Of a DNA stretch of 64,000 bases, positions 14,798-24,142 are shown one piece after another. The notes under the pieces were generated by a model that was given only the letters and a program-made list of their open reading frames with translations, was not told the origin of the DNA and did no database searches. The translations under genes and the position numbers were made by a program. The stretch is from Psychrobacter okhotskensis (GTDB lineage: Bacteria; Pseudomonadota; Gammaproteobacteria; Pseudomonadales; Moraxellaceae): contig NZ_JABRVQ010000002.1 in assembly GCF_013248965.1 (NCBI RefSeq), forward strand, positions 1-64,000. The letters run 5' to 3'. How positions within the stretch are numbered: the stretch's first letter is position 1; the number at the start of each line of letters is the position of its first letter.

Positions 14798-16681
14798 ATG
14801 ACCTTATCTAATAAACAGTCAGCTGTTGAGTCAGCAACGACAAAAGATGCCTTAGACCAGATTGATGCTCAGCAGGTGTCAGAGTCTATTGCTAATAATA
14901 ATGCAACTGATGAAGCTAATGTCGATGAAATGTCGTGTCCAAATGATAAAATCCAGACTCATAAAACCTTGGATAATGAAACCTTAAACAATGAAAATCC
15001 AAGCAATACTGAAAGCGACATTGAGCAAAATGACATTGAGCAAGACGGCATTGAGGAAAATGATCTAGGTGCTCAACATCCTGAAGCTAAAGTAAAGATG
15101 GAGTCGCTTGGACCCGATGTGGTAGTGGCGAGTGTTGAAACATCGGAGCCAGAAACCCAAGCATCTGCCGACATGGAAAAAACAGAAGTTGGCGCGTCAA
15201 ATGCTGATGATGTAGAAAAGCAAGGTACTGAAGATAGTCAGGAAACCCTAGTTGATGAAGCCACCGTTGAAGCAGAAGCTACTGACGATTCTAGGGTGCT
15301 AACCGACGCTAGCAAAACAATTGACCATGAATCCACGGCGGATGCGACGGATCCCAAAACAGACGAAAGTATGTCCATACAAGGTACAAGTGCAGAAAAT
15401 ACAGTAGAACCTGAAACACTAGTCACGCCAGCCTCCAAAGGAAAAACGCAGCCCAATGCCAAAGCGTTGACTGCTACTGAAAATGAATCTAAAAATGAGT
15501 CAAGCAAAGATGATGCACTAGAAAAAATGCCTAACGACGAGGCAGAGAATAACGACAAAGAGGAAGAGAAAGAGGACGAAGTCAAAGAACAAAAAGAAGC
15601 CAAACTGGAGTCTTATAAGCAGTTTGTTGCTGAGCAATTCAGCAACCAAAAGGTAGACTATCCAGAAGTACGAGTCAGAATCGAGGCCAACGCTCTGCCT
15701 AGCAAAATGTATTTCATTATGAATATACTTTCTGCCATCATCGCCAGTTATGGGTTGGTAACCAATTCAGCTGCCGTGGTCATTGGCGCCATGTTGGTTG
15801 CCATGATGTTAGGTCCCATTACTGGCATAGCATTAGCGATTATTGATCATCGTATGCCATTGCTACGTAAATCACTGATTACGGTTATCGTCGGCGTATC
15901 ATTGGTCGTACTGGTCGGCTTCGTCGTCGGTTGGCTGCACAAAGATCAGCCATTAACGACAGAGATACTATCGCGCACTCAGCCGACCTCGATGGATTTG
16001 ATGATTGCCTTAGCAGGTGGTACTGCTGGTGCTTATGCGATGGTATCACCGCACCTATCAGTGGCAGTGGTCGGCGTAGCAGTAGCAACCGCTTTGGTGC
16101 CGCCACTGGCTGCCAGTGGTATTTTATTTGCCAATGGCGAGATTCAGCTAGGCTTTGGCGCCTTACTGTTAGCTGTTACCAACATTATTGCCATCCAATT
16201 TACCAATGCGCTTGTATTATGGCTTTTAGGCTTTCGTCGTTTGGTCAAGGACGACTACAAATCAAACACCTACCTGACTTTTTTGCAACGTAATGCAGTG
16301 ACCCTATTGTTGTTAGCAGGGTTGGGCACTTATTTAACTATTAATCTACAAACCAACGCCAAGCAGCAAGTCTTTGAAAGCAGCGTCAAAGAAGCCATCA
16401 ACAGCTACTTTATTGATAAGGGTAACGTACTGACCAATACTCAGTTTGATACCTCGAAAGAAAATAAAGTCGTACGTGCGGTCATTCGCGGAGAGACGAC
16501 GCCTACCTCATACGATGTACGACAAATCGAAACTGTCATTACCCAAGATATGGCAGAGAATTTCCCTGAGTATTTACCCATTAAGCTACAGCTGCGCTAC
16601 TTGCCAGTACAAGTCATTGAGTCCAATCCATTGATACAAGACAAACTCGACAAGACCGATGCGGCGATTTTGACCAATTAG
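14798..16681 (+). CDS. DUF389 (TIGR00341-type) membrane protein with long acidic N-terminus
   Basis: From ATG 14798 the product is 627 residues. The first roughly 270 are low-complexity and very acidic (Asp, Glu, Thr, Ser, Asn) with the local repeat DIEQNDIEQDGIEEND, with no hydrophobic segment. From about residue 285 the DUF389 domain begins: YPEVRVRIEANALPSKMYF, then several membrane helices with TNSAAVVIGAMLVAMMLGPI and VATALVPPLAASGI, which are typical of the family. The function of DUF389 proteins is not established. The C-terminal 100 residues form a soluble alpha/beta-like tail. A TTG at 14684 would add 38 residues without a ribosome site. The acidic half is probably cytoplasmic. The family call is firm; the role is unknown. 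Confidence 0.8.
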   Translation: MTLSNKQSAVESATTKDALDQIDAQQVSESIANNNATDEANVDEMSCPNDKIQTHKTLDNETLNNENPSNTESDIEQNDIEQDGIEENDLGAQHPEAKVKMESLGPDVVVASVETSEPETQASADMEKTEVGASNADDVEKQGTEDSQETLVDEATVEAEATDDSRVLTDASKTIDHESTADATDPKTDESMSIQGTSAENTVEPETLVTPASKGKTQPNAKALTATENESKNESSKDDALEKMPNDEAENNDKEEEKEDEVKEQKEAKLESYKQFVAEQFSNQKVDYPEVRVRIEANALPSKMYFIMNILSAIIASYGLVTNSAAVVIGAMLVAMMLGPITGIALAIIDHRMPLLRKSLITVIVGVSLVVLVGFVVGWLHKDQPLTTEILSRTQPTSMDLMIALAGGTAGAYAMVSPHLSVAVVGVAVATALVPPLAASGILFANGEIQLGFGALLLAVTNIIAIQFTNALVLWLLGFRRLVKDDYKSNTYLTFLQRNAVTLLLLAGLGTYLTINLQTNAKQQVFESSVKEAINSYFIDKGNVLTNTQFDTSKENKVVRAVIRGETTPTSYDVRQIETVITQDMAENFPEYLPIKLQLRYLPVQVIESNPLIQDKLDKTDAAILTN

Positions 16682-16769
16682 CTTTTATGCGCTACCAAAA
16701 CCATCGACTATTTAGAGACGCAGAATAACCTAGCAGTTGTAACTCTTGTATCAAGAGCTTGGGCGTTTG

Positions 16770-16778
16770 TGCTAAAAT
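16770..16778 (+). promoter_or_regulatory. Extended -10 promoter of alaS
   Basis: TGCTAAAAT (TGn extended -10) with TCAAGA 16 bases upstream, about 60 bases before the alaS start. Confidence 0.45.
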
Positions 16779-16836
16779 CGCTTGCAAAATTATTTTACTT
16801 TATCTATTCAATTCTATCCGTCAGTAAGGAGCCGCT

Positions 16837-19512
16837 GTGAGCCAGCCATTTCGCTCAGCCGATATTCGTCAAGCTTTTATCGATTTTTTTATAAGCAAGC
16901 AGCATACCCCTGTTTCTTCATCTAGCCTAATTCCGCACAATGACCCGACATTGCTATTTACCAATGCCGGTATGAATCAGTTTAAAGAAACGTTTTTGGG
17001 CATGGAGCCGCGTGATTATACCCGTGCAGTAACCTCGCAAAAATGCGTAAGAGCGGGCGGCAAGCATAATGATTTGGACAATGTTGGCTATACGGCGCGT
17101 CATCACACCTTCTTTGAGATGCTGGGCAACTTCTCCTTTGGCGATTATTTTAAGCAAGCGGGTATCGAGTACATTTGGGAATTTTTGACATCCGATGAAT
17201 GGTTGGCTATCAATAAAGATCGTCTATATGTGACCATTTATGAGACTGACGACGAAGCCTTTGATATTTGGCATAAAGACATCGGTATTCCTAGCGAGCG
17301 TATTATCCGTATTGGTGATAATAAAGGCGCGCCTTACGCATCAGATAACTTTTGGACGATGGGCGATACTGGCCCTTGTGGCCCTTGTACCGAAGTGTTT
17401 TATGACCATGGCGCAGACATTGAAGGCGGTTTGCCGGGTACACCCGAAGAAGATGGCGACCGCTATATCGAGATTTGGAACTGTGTCTTTATGCAGTTTA
17501 ACCGTCAAAAAGACGGCACCATGTTGCCATTACCTGCTCCTAGTGTCGATACTGGCATGGGGCTTGAGCGTATCAGCGCTATCATGCAAGGTGTGCATGG
17601 CAACTACGAAATCGATTTATTTGTGCACTTAATGGATGCCGCTGCTGAGATTTTAGACATTGAAAATCAGCAGCAGTCGTCGCTAAAAGTCATCGCTGAT
17701 CATATTCGCGCTGTTTCATTTTTGATTGCTGATGGTGTCACGCCAAGTAATGAGGGTCGTGGCTATGTGCTGCGCCGCGTCATTCGCCGTGCCGTACGTC
17801 ATGGTAATAAGTTGGGCGCTGATAGTGATTTCTTTTATAAGATGGTCGCGCCACTGGTCGCTGAAATGGGCACTGCCTACCCAGAGCTAAAAGACAAACA
17901 AAGCGTCATCGAAAACGCCATTCAAAAAGAAGAAGCGCAGTTTGCCAAGACATTGGCACAGGGTTTACGCTTGCTTGCCAGCGAACTTGAAGGCTTACAA
18001 GACGGCGATACCCTCTCTGGCGAAGCCGCCTTCAAACTTTATGATACTTATGGCTTTCCGCTTGATTTGACCGCCGATATCACTCGTGAACGCGGTATTG
18101 TAATCGACGAAGCGGAGTTTGATGAGCACATGCAAGCACAACGTGAACGCGCCCGTGATGCTGGCAAATTCGATGTTGATTATAGCAGTGTCATTCAAGT
18201 AGACAACCCAACGACATTCATCGGCTATGAGCAACTTGAAGAAAATGGCGTGACTGTTAATGCCCTTTATCAAGATGGCAATCCTGTCGATAGCTTAAGC
18301 GAAGGTATGGAAGGCGTTATCGTCCTTGACCGTACGCCGTTTTATGCTGAAGGTGGTGGTCAAGTCGGTGAGTTGGGTGAAATTCGTAGCGCATCCGGCG
18401 TCTTTGAAGTGCAAGATACCAAAAAATCCGGGCAAGCCATTATTCATCATGGCGTCGTGACCATGGGTGATATCAGCACTAAGCAAACAGCTGACGCCCA
18501 AGTTTTATCTAGTATCCGTGCTGCTAGTGCCAAAAACCATTCGGCCACTCACTTATTGCATGCCGCATTAAGAGAGGTATTGGGTGATGAAGTCACACAA
18601 AAAGGCTCGCTGGTCTCAAGCGACGTGCTACGTTTTGACTTCTCCTATGATAAGCCCTTCACTGCTGCCGAGATTACACGTGTAGAACGTCTCGTTAATG
18701 AGCAAATCCAAGCCAATACCCCAGCCCGTATCGAGCATATGTCTATCGATGAAGCGATGAAGCAAGGTGCCATGGCACTGTTTGGTGAGAAGTATGGCAA
18801 TGACGTTCGCGTGCTTACTATGGGCACCGACAGCATTGTCGATGGTCAGCGTCAGCCCTTCTCTATTGAGCTGTGTGGTGGTCTTCACGTGCAGCGTACG
18901 GGCGACATTGGTGTCTTTAAAATTACTAGCGAATCAGGTATTGCCGCAGGTATCCGCCGTATTGAAGCCGTCACAGGTATGAATGCCATAAAAAACATTC
19001 AGCAAAGTGAGCAACAACTCAGCGAGCTTGCCAGTCAGCTAAAAGTAAAACGCCCTGAAGTGGCACAGCGTGTCCGTACTATGGCGGATAAGCAGCGCGA
19101 CCTAGAGAAGCAGTTAGAGCGTTTAGAACAGAAAATGGCCAGTGCGCAAGCCGCTAACTTGCTTGATGATGTGCAGACTATCGCCGGTACGCCAGTTCTT
19201 ATCAGTACCTTAGGCGGTGTGGATGGCAAATCAATCCGTACGCTGATGGATGATATCAAATCCAAACTGCCTGATAGCGTGATTGTATTGGTTGGTGATA
19301 AAGACGATCAGCTAGCCTTAGCCGCAAGTGTCGCAAAGTCTGTCACTGCTAAAGTAAAAGCCGGTGATATCATTCGTCATTTGGCAAGTGAGCTTGGCGG
19401 TAAAGGCGGCGGCAAGCCCGATTACGCCCAAGGCGGCGCACCGAAGTCTGGCAACAGTAAAGCAGTCATTGACGCGCTACCCGCTTGGATAACTACCCAG
19501 CTTGGTGAATAA
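16837..19512 (+). CDS. alaS: Alanyl-tRNA synthetase
   Basis: Class II synthetase charging tRNA-Ala, 891 residues (E. coli 876). Visible in order: catalytic core with [36 protein letters not shown], and [17 protein letters not shown]; the editing domain with the HxxxH zinc motif in [12 protein letters not shown] and the second zinc half in [10 protein letters not shown]; and the C-terminal oligomerisation/C-Ala domain with the glycine-rich [14 protein letters not shown]. The start is GTG at 16837, supported by a perfect AAGGAG five bases upstream. lysC follows 342 bases later and csrA after that, the same alaS-lysC-csrA order as in Pseudomonas. Confidence 0.98.
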   Translation: MSQPFRSADIRQAFIDFFISKQHTPVSSSSLIPHNDPTLLFTNAGMNQFKETFLGMEPRDYTRAVTSQKCVRAGGKHNDLDNVGYTARHHTFFEMLGNFSFGDYFKQAGIEYIWEFLTSDEWLAINKDRLYVTIYETDDEAFDIWHKDIGIPSERIIRIGDNKGAPYASDNFWTMGDTGPCGPCTEVFYDHGADIEGGLPGTPEEDGDRYIEIWNCVFMQFNRQKDGTMLPLPAPSVDTGMGLERISAIMQGVHGNYEIDLFVHLMDAAAEILDIENQQQSSLKVIADHIRAVSFLIADGVTPSNEGRGYVLRRVIRRAVRHGNKLGADSDFFYKMVAPLVAEMGTAYPELKDKQSVIENAIQKEEAQFAKTLAQGLRLLASELEGLQDGDTLSGEAAFKLYDTYGFPLDLTADITRERGIVIDEAEFDEHMQAQRERARDAGKFDVDYSSVIQVDNPTTFIGYEQLEENGVTVNALYQDGNPVDSLSEGMEGVIVLDRTPFYAEGGGQVGELGEIRSASGVFEVQDTKKSGQAIIHHGVVTMGDISTKQTADAQVLSSIRAASAKNHSATHLLHAALREVLGDEVTQKGSLVSSDVLRFDFSYDKPFTAAEITRVERLVNEQIQANTPARIEHMSIDEAMKQGAMALFGEKYGNDVRVLTMGTDSIVDGQRQPFSIELCGGLHVQRTGDIGVFKITSESGIAAGIRRIEAVTGMNAIKNIQQSEQQLSELASQLKVKRPEVAQRVRTMADKQRDLEKQLERLEQKMASAQAANLLDDVQTIAGTPVLISTLGGVDGKSIRTLMDDIKSKLPDSVIVLVGDKDDQLALAASVAKSVTAKVKAGDIIRHLASELGGKGGGKPDYAQGGAPKSGNSKAVIDALPAWITTQLGE

Positions 19513-19578
19513 GCCATTTAGCTGACTGCCATTCAGTGCGTTAAACGCCATTAGTATGGGCGAGCAGCAGGAATGATA

Positions 19579-19607
19579 CGATTGGTTATACGCTTTATAA
19601 CCAATCG
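19579..19607. other. Strong hairpin between alaS and lysC
   Basis: CGATTGGTTATA and TATAACCAATCG pair perfectly around a 5-base loop. There is no T-tract, so it is not a canonical terminator; it may stabilise the alaS 3' end. The rest of the 19513-19854 gap holds a TATAAT (19758-19763) that may drive lysC and no visible gene or lysine riboswitch. Confidence 0.55.
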
Positions 19608-19854
19608 CCATATATCTAATCCGTACTGACACTTAACCTTACAAGCCGAGTATGGTATAAAGGTCGACGTTTGGGCATATCCTTAATTCCATTCATATCG
19701 CTCATTCAGTTTAACGCAGGCACCATTGGATAAACAAAAGGCATAGGGCGCAACTCTTATAATACGGCTTTATCTACGCAAGCATTGATTGACAGATACA
19801 TTGCTGCTTATCGATGATAATAAAAGGCCATTAATGAATAATAGGTAGATTTTT

Positions 19855-21141
19855 ATGGCGTTAATAGTACAGAAATACGGCGGCACCTCGATGGGCAGTA
19901 TCGACCGCATCAAAAACGTCGCCAAACGAGTTAAGCGCTGGCATGATAATGGTCATCAAGTGGTGGTCGTTGTCTCTGCCATGAGCGGCGAAACCAACCG
20001 TTTGATTGATCTGGCACGCCAAATTAGCACCCAGCCTGATCCTCGCGAATACGATCAAATGGTCTCAACGGGTGAGCAGGTCTCTATCTCGTTACTTGCA
20101 ATGGCCATCAAAGATCTTGGTATTGGTGCTCGTTCATTCACTGGTCGTCAGGTCGCTATTAAAACTGATAGCTCATATAATAAAGCCCGTATCGAAAGCA
20201 TCGATGATAAAAACATTCGTGAGCAATTAGATGCTGGTAATATCGTGATTGTGGCTGGTTTTCAAGGTATCGATGAGGATGGTAATGCAACGACGTTAGG
20301 TCGCGGCGGCTCTGATACGACAGGTGTTGCGATTGCCGCAGCCTTGGGCGCAGATGAATGCCAAATCTATACCGACGTCGATGGTGTCTATACCACTGAT
20401 CCACGCGTCACCTCAAAAGCCAAAAAGCTTGAAAAAATTACTTTTGAAGAAATGCTGGAGATGGCGAGCCTAGGCTCAAAAATCTTACAAATTCGCTCAG
20501 TAGAATTTGCGGGTAAATATGGCGTACCGCTACGCGTCCTCTCTAGCTTTGATGAAAATACCGATGGTAGCTTTGACGACGACTTTAAGAACAATGTCGG
20601 CACCCTAATTACGATAGACGAAGGAGACAATATGGAACAGGCAATCATCTCAGGTATCGCTTTTAATCGAGACGAAGCAAAAATAGTCGTGCGCGGTGTG
20701 CCCGATCACCCTGGCATCGCCTCTGCTATCTTGAGCCCTATTGGTCGCGCCAATATCGAAATTGACATGATCGTGCAAAACCTATCAACCAATGGCACCA
20801 CTGACTTTACCTTTACGGTCAATCGTACTGACATGGACAAAACCATGAAAGTGTTAAACGATGAAGTCAAAGACGAGATTGGTGCCAAAGAAATCTTGGG
20901 TAACAGCGAAGTCGTCAAAGTTTCTTTGGTTGGTGTTGGTATGCGCTCGCATGCTGGGGTTGCTAGCCTCATGTTCCAAACCCTCGCAGAAAACAACATC
21001 AATATTCAAATGATATCGACCAGTGAAATCAAAGTATCTGTGCTTATCCAAGAGCAGTATCTAGAAAAAGCAGTTAAATCACTGCACACGGCATTTGGTC
21101 TTGATCGTGAAGATGGCGACAGCAAAATCGCTGGGCTATAA
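19855..21141 (+). CDS. lysC: Aspartokinase
   Basis: Phosphorylates aspartate in the first step of the lysine, threonine and methionine pathway. Monofunctional, 428 residues: kinase domain with KYGGTSMGS at the N-terminus, [18 protein letters not shown] and [11 protein letters not shown], then two ACT regulatory domains (about 265-420) with the [12 protein letters not shown] and [15 protein letters not shown] repeats, which normally mediate allosteric inhibition by lysine and threonine. The start ATG has only a weak upstream site (AATAGGTAG). An in-frame ATG at 20632 preceded by AAGGAG suggests a separately translated beta subunit. A terminator and the csrA promoter follow. Confidence 0.97.
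   Translation: MALIVQKYGGTSMGSIDRIKNVAKRVKRWHDNGHQVVVVVSAMSGETNRLIDLARQISTQPDPREYDQMVSTGEQVSISLLAMAIKDLGIGARSFTGRQVAIKTDSSYNKARIESIDDKNIREQLDAGNIVIVAGFQGIDEDGNATTLGRGGSDTTGVAIAAALGADECQIYTDVDGVYTTDPRVTSKAKKLEKITFEEMLEMASLGSKILQIRSVEFAGKYGVPLRVLSSFDENTDGSFDDDFKNNVGTLITIDEGDNMEQAIISGIAFNRDEAKIVVRGVPDHPGIASAILSPIGRANIEIDMIVQNLSTNGTTDFTFTVNRTDMDKTMKVLNDEVKDEIGAKEILGNSEVVKVSLVGVGMRSHAGVASLMFQTLAENNINIQMISTSEIKVSVLIQEQYLEKAVKSLHTAFGLDREDGDSKIAGL
20632..21141 (+). CDS. lysC: Aspartokinase beta subunit (probable internal in-frame start)
   Basis: Met260 of aspartokinase ([11 protein letters not shown]) is preceded by AAGGAG at 20621-20626, five bases from the ATG, a far better ribosome site than that of the full-length gene. 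Translation from here would give a 169-residue protein with just the two ACT domains. Aspartokinases of Bacillus subtilis and Corynebacterium use exactly this arrangement to make alpha2beta2 enzymes. The site is visible in the sequence; production of the beta polypeptide is inferred. Confidence 0.6.
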   Translation: MEQAIISGIAFNRDEAKIVVRGVPDHPGIASAILSPIGRANIEIDMIVQNLSTNGTTDFTFTVNRTDMDKTMKVLNDEVKDEIGAKEILGNSEVVKVSLVGVGMRSHAGVASLMFQTLAENNINIQMISTSEIKVSVLIQEQYLEKAVKSLHTAFGLDREDGDSKIAGL

Positions 21142-21229
21142 TTTATATTAAAACCATTAAAAATATAGACATAGCATTAACAGTTATCGATTACATCAGC
21201 ATCAATTACTTTCAATAATGTGTTTATCC

Positions 21230-21262
21230 AAATAGGGTCTTTTTAGATCCTATTTTTATTTT
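21230..21262 (+). terminator. Intrinsic terminator of lysC
   Basis: AAATAGG-G-TCT and AGA-T-CCTATTT arms with one mismatch, followed by a T-rich tract. Confidence 0.7.
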
Positions 21263-21308
21263 TATTATTGTTCTGATTGGTATATACCTAATAGTTTTGT
21301 GAAAACCC

Positions 21309-21337
21309 GTGACAGTATCTGTTATGCCCCCTATAAT
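21309..21337 (+). promoter_or_regulatory. Sigma-70 promoter of csrA, -10 inside a palindrome
   Basis: GTGACA (21309) and a perfect TATAAT (21332) with a 17-base spacer, about 170 bases upstream of csrA. The -10 box lies inside GCCCCCTATAATGGGGC (21326-21342). Confidence 0.7.
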
Positions 21338-21512
21338 GGGGCTTTCATTTGGGCTAAATGAATCTACCTATCATTACCGCTATTCGCCTAACGTTAGACA
21401 TAGTAGCTTGTAAGCTAAATACAAGGTGTGTTTAGTGCGGCGGTAATGTCCTGTAATTGAGAAGTAATCTGATGAGTAATAATCTGTTGATGCGACATAA
21501 GGAGTGTGACGC

Positions 21513-21758
21513 ATGTTAATTTTGACACGCCGCGTGGGCGAAACGTTAATGATTGGTGACGAGGTCAGTGTGACTGTCCTAGGCGTTAAAGGCAATCAAG
21601 TGCGTATCGGTGTTAATGCGCCAAAAGACATTGCCGTACACCGCGAAGAGATTTACCAACGCATACAGCATGAGCGTTCGGTACAATCACAAATGCAGCA
21701 TCTTGAGCAAGGCAGTTTTGCGCCTTCCTTTGATGATGAAGACTATTTTAATCGCTAA
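21513..21758 (+). CDS. csrA: Carbon storage regulator, RNA-binding protein
   Basis: CsrA/RsmA binds GGA motifs in mRNA leaders to repress or stabilise transcripts. The 81-residue protein starts [18 protein letters not shown] and continues [19 protein letters not shown], the invariant RNA-binding face including Leu4, Arg6 and Arg44-region residues. The C-terminal tail of about 20 residues ([20 protein letters not shown]) is acidic and longer than in E. coli (61 aa), as is common in Moraxellaceae. The Shine-Dalgarno AAGGAG at 21500-21505 itself contains a GGA, consistent with autorepression. The leader is roughly 170 bases long. Confidence 0.97.
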   Translation: MLILTRRVGETLMIGDEVSVTVLGVKGNQVRIGVNAPKDIAVHREEIYQRIQHERSVQSQMQHLEQGSFAPSFDDEDYFNR

Positions 21759-21848
21759 GCTGAGTCTTAACACCTAACCACTAATAATCATTGAGCACAC
21801 ACCAAGCACCGTACTTTGCTTTTTAATCTGCTCTGAGGTCATTTATTT

Positions 21849-22223
21849 ATGAGTATTCGCCAATCAGATGTATCGGCTCTACTTAATGGTTTGAATAAAA
21901 AAGCCATTGGATTCAATGATGTCATCAGTTTTATTGATGATTTTTATCGTTATGCGCCCGCCCCTTTCGTTAATGGCATGCAGCACAATGCCGCTGGCGA
22001 AAACGAAGGCAGTGCGAAAATTTTTGGTTTTGCCAAACACCATGGTCTCAATCAATTAGACACGCTAAAACTATTTGGTGAGCATTATACCAAAGTGCTA
22101 GAGACGCCTAAAGGCACTGATCATGCCAATATCCGCAATTTTTTGCATTGGGGTTGGCAAGGGTTTTTGATGCAAAAGAATCCATTGACGGTCCGTCCAA
22201 GTGTTGATACGACTGCGCTTTAA
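21849..22223 (+). CDS. HopJ-family protein
   Basis: A 124-residue protein of the HopJ type III effector family (PF08888 by recall). Characteristic features are FIDDFYRYAPAPFVNG, the NAAGENEGSAKIFGFAKHHGL block, LFGEHYTKVL, and GTDHANIRNFLHWGWQGF near the C-terminus. Homologues are widespread in free-living Gammaproteobacteria without type III secretion, so an effector role is unlikely here; the true function is unknown. It follows csrA by 90 bases, with no terminator between, so it may be cotranscribed, and ends at a strong terminator. Confidence 0.8.
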   Translation: MSIRQSDVSALLNGLNKKAIGFNDVISFIDDFYRYAPAPFVNGMQHNAAGENEGSAKIFGFAKHHGLNQLDTLKLFGEHYTKVLETPKGTDHANIRNFLHWGWQGFLMQKNPLTVRPSVDTTAL

Positions 22224-22238
22224 TCATTTTTAAGCACA

Positions 22239-22276
22239 AAAAAAAGCCACGCTATATAATATAGCGTGGCTTTTTT
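22239..22276. terminator. Strong bidirectional terminator
   Basis: GCCACGCTATAT / ATATAGCGTGGC stem flanked by A- and T-tracts. Confidence 0.92.
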
Positions 22277-22317
22277 ATTGAGCCTTTCAATCTTATCTTT
22301 AATATGGTCAGTGAAAA

Positions 22318-22440
22318 GCACTGTCGATACATGACGCACTGCTGATATCCATTTTCTTGCTTGCTATGCCTGTGCAGACAGAGGCGACAAAAAAGTGATA
22401 TCAGCAATACCGTCGCGTTTTTAGGGTATTTTGACTATAG
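22318..22440 (-). repeat. Dispersed palindromic element, copy 4 (inverted)
   Basis: Reverse-oriented relative to the other copies. Hairpin 22341-22405 has GCTGATATC / GATATCAGC arms around the conserved core, whose reverse complement reads GCCTCTGTCTGCACAGGC. Outer end CTATAGTC (complement of GACTATAG at 22433-22440) is intact; the other end (CACTGTC at 22319-22325) is degenerate. Confidence 0.65.
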
Positions 22441-22490
22441 CTGCTTTTATTGTAGTTAACTACGGCTACTCTAATTCACGACCATTCTGC

Positions 22491-22802
22491 TTATTTATCA
22501 CGAAACTTAACTGGCTGGATAGCGCCCTTAGGATTGGGCATATTGGGATAATGATGTTCGTGCTCGACATCACATTCAGCACCGACGATTGAGCCATCGT
22601 CCTTTACAGGTTTATGAATATAACCGGTACGCTCGGCCGCAGGTAGATGCTCATGCTCCCAAACCATTACCGCTTGCATACAAGTGTCGCGCTGCTCAGG
22701 GGTTAATTTACGGCCATCTGGCCATTTGCCAAGCTCAATGGCCATACGGAATTTATCGACCACGTCTGGTGTTAGCGTTGCTAATATTGTTTGCTTATCC
22801 AT
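22491..22802 (-). CDS. YeaC-like DUF1315 family protein
   Basis: A 103-residue cytoplasmic protein resembling E. coli YeaC (DUF1315): LTPDVVDKFRMAIELGKWPDGRKLTPEQRDTCMQAVMVWE is the conserved block. The C-terminus adds a region with several His and Pro residues (HEHHYPNMPNP). Function unknown. The frame extends to an ATG at 22814, but GGAG is spaced for the ATG at 22802 (MDKQTIL), which I chose. It lies 38 bases downstream of nadK on the same strand, so the two are likely cotranscribed. Confidence 0.8.
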   Translation of the reverse strand: MDKQTILATLTPDVVDKFRMAIELGKWPDGRKLTPEQRDTCMQAVMVWEHEHLPAAERTGYIHKPVKDDGSIVGAECDVEHEHHYPNMPNPKGAIQPVKFRDK

Positions 22803-22840
22803 CTCACTCTCCACGACTATTTTTTATACGACAACTGCTT

Positions 22841-23845
22841 TTATTCATCATCCATAATATCATCATCAATATCAAGACTGAATTCTTCGGCATGGACGTT
22901 CCAGTGTAGTTTGGTACGGCAAGCCTCATAAAAATCAAATCCTGGAGGATGTAGCAGCGTTAGCTTATCAGGGTGCTTACGAATATAAAGCCGCTGCTCT
23001 TGGTCGAGCGGTATGCTGGGCTTGCCATCTGCACTAACCATCGGCTGCGTGCGATTGTCCTCATGGATGCGAATACAAACTTCGCTATTGCCACTGACTA
23101 CAATCGGACGACTGGACAAGGTATGCGGATGCATGGGCACCAGACATATTGCATCCATACTCGGATGGATAATAGGGCCACCACCAGATAGTGCATAGGC
23201 TGTGGAACCAGTAGGCGTCGCCACAATCAAGCCATCGCTGTGCTGTCTATAGACATCGTGACCATCAATTTTCATCTGAAAATCAATCATATGTACTGAC
23301 TTACCAGCATGCAATACGATGTCATTGAGCGCCATATCTTCATGGATAATATTTCGCCCTTCTCGTATTTCCATCGTCAAGAGAAACCGATGATCCAACT
23401 GATAATCGCCCATCAATACTTGACGCAATTTAAAAGCAGCTTCATCAGGTTTGACATCAGCTAAAAAACCAAGGCGACCACGGTTGACACCCAAGACTGG
23501 CACGCGATATCGAGCCAGTGCTTCAGCAGCATGCAATATAGAGCCATCACCACCGACGACGATAACCAAATCACAAATCTCACCTATCAAGCTACGCTTA
23601 ACGATTTTGACTTTTTCGATCTCAGTAAGATCCAAGGTTGGTAGATGGGCAGTTTGCATGTCCATTATCAGGGTGAGATTCATCTCATTGATAGTTTGGG
23701 CAATCTGCACCAGACTTTGGGTGACGCTGCGCTTGCCTGCGCGCCCCATTAATCCAATACGCCGAAACGCTGGATTTTTGATGGCGTGGAACAGCTCTGA
23801 TGCATGTAAGTGTGGCAATCTTTCGGACTGCGCGGAGTTTTCCAT
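22841..23845 (-). CDS. nadK: NAD kinase
   Basis: Phosphorylates NAD to NADP, the sole route to NADP. Key motifs are GGDGSILHAAEAL (catalytic GGDG), NRGRLGFLAD, and TPTGSTAYALSGGGPI. The 334-residue product is about 40 longer than E. coli NadK (292); the extra length is mostly an N-terminal extension before RRIGLMGRAG and a short acidic C-terminal tail (FSLDIDDDIMDDE). No strong ribosome site precedes the ATG. A YeaC-like gene follows closely. The upstream gap to 24142 has no visible gene. Confidence 0.96.
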   Translation of the reverse strand: MENSAQSERLPHLHASELFHAIKNPAFRRIGLMGRAGKRSVTQSLVQIAQTINEMNLTLIMDMQTAHLPTLDLTEIEKVKIVKRSLIGEICDLVIVVGGDGSILHAAEALARYRVPVLGVNRGRLGFLADVKPDEAAFKLRQVLMGDYQLDHRFLLTMEIREGRNIIHEDMALNDIVLHAGKSVHMIDFQMKIDGHDVYRQHSDGLIVATPTGSTAYALSGGGPIIHPSMDAICLVPMHPHTLSSRPIVVSGNSEVCIRIHEDNRTQPMVSADGKPSIPLDQEQRLYIRKHPDKLTLLHPPGFDFYEACRTKLHWNVHAEEFSLDIDDDIMDDE

Positions 23846-24142
23846 AAAACGACTCGGAATAACGGTAAAATACAGGGCAATGATAGCGATAAATGAGCGC
23901 TTAAACTAGCATGTTTTATCAATTATCGTTGTTAACTGTCGTAATCAACCCCATATAACAACCATTGCACGCCCATTTATGGCCTGCTTACCGCGCTACT
24001 GAGCATCCCTAGCTAGTCCAAATAATAAGTCAGATGATGGCTGCGTCAATCCTTGACAGCCGTCACGCAAACACAGTTGACAATAACCAAGCTTTTGCTA
24101 AAGTAGCAGTAATTTATATCATTTTTAATTAAGGACATATGT

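Noticed and set aside
15238..15603. 121-codon open frame on the minus strand
   Set aside because: It is the antisense of the Asp/Glu/Ser-rich DUF389 N-terminus, which makes a Ser/Leu-rich shadow; no ribosome site.
19513..19854. Lysine riboswitch upstream of lysC
   Set aside because: The gap has one strong hairpin but none of the conserved multi-helix sequence blocks of the lysine riboswitch that I would expect.
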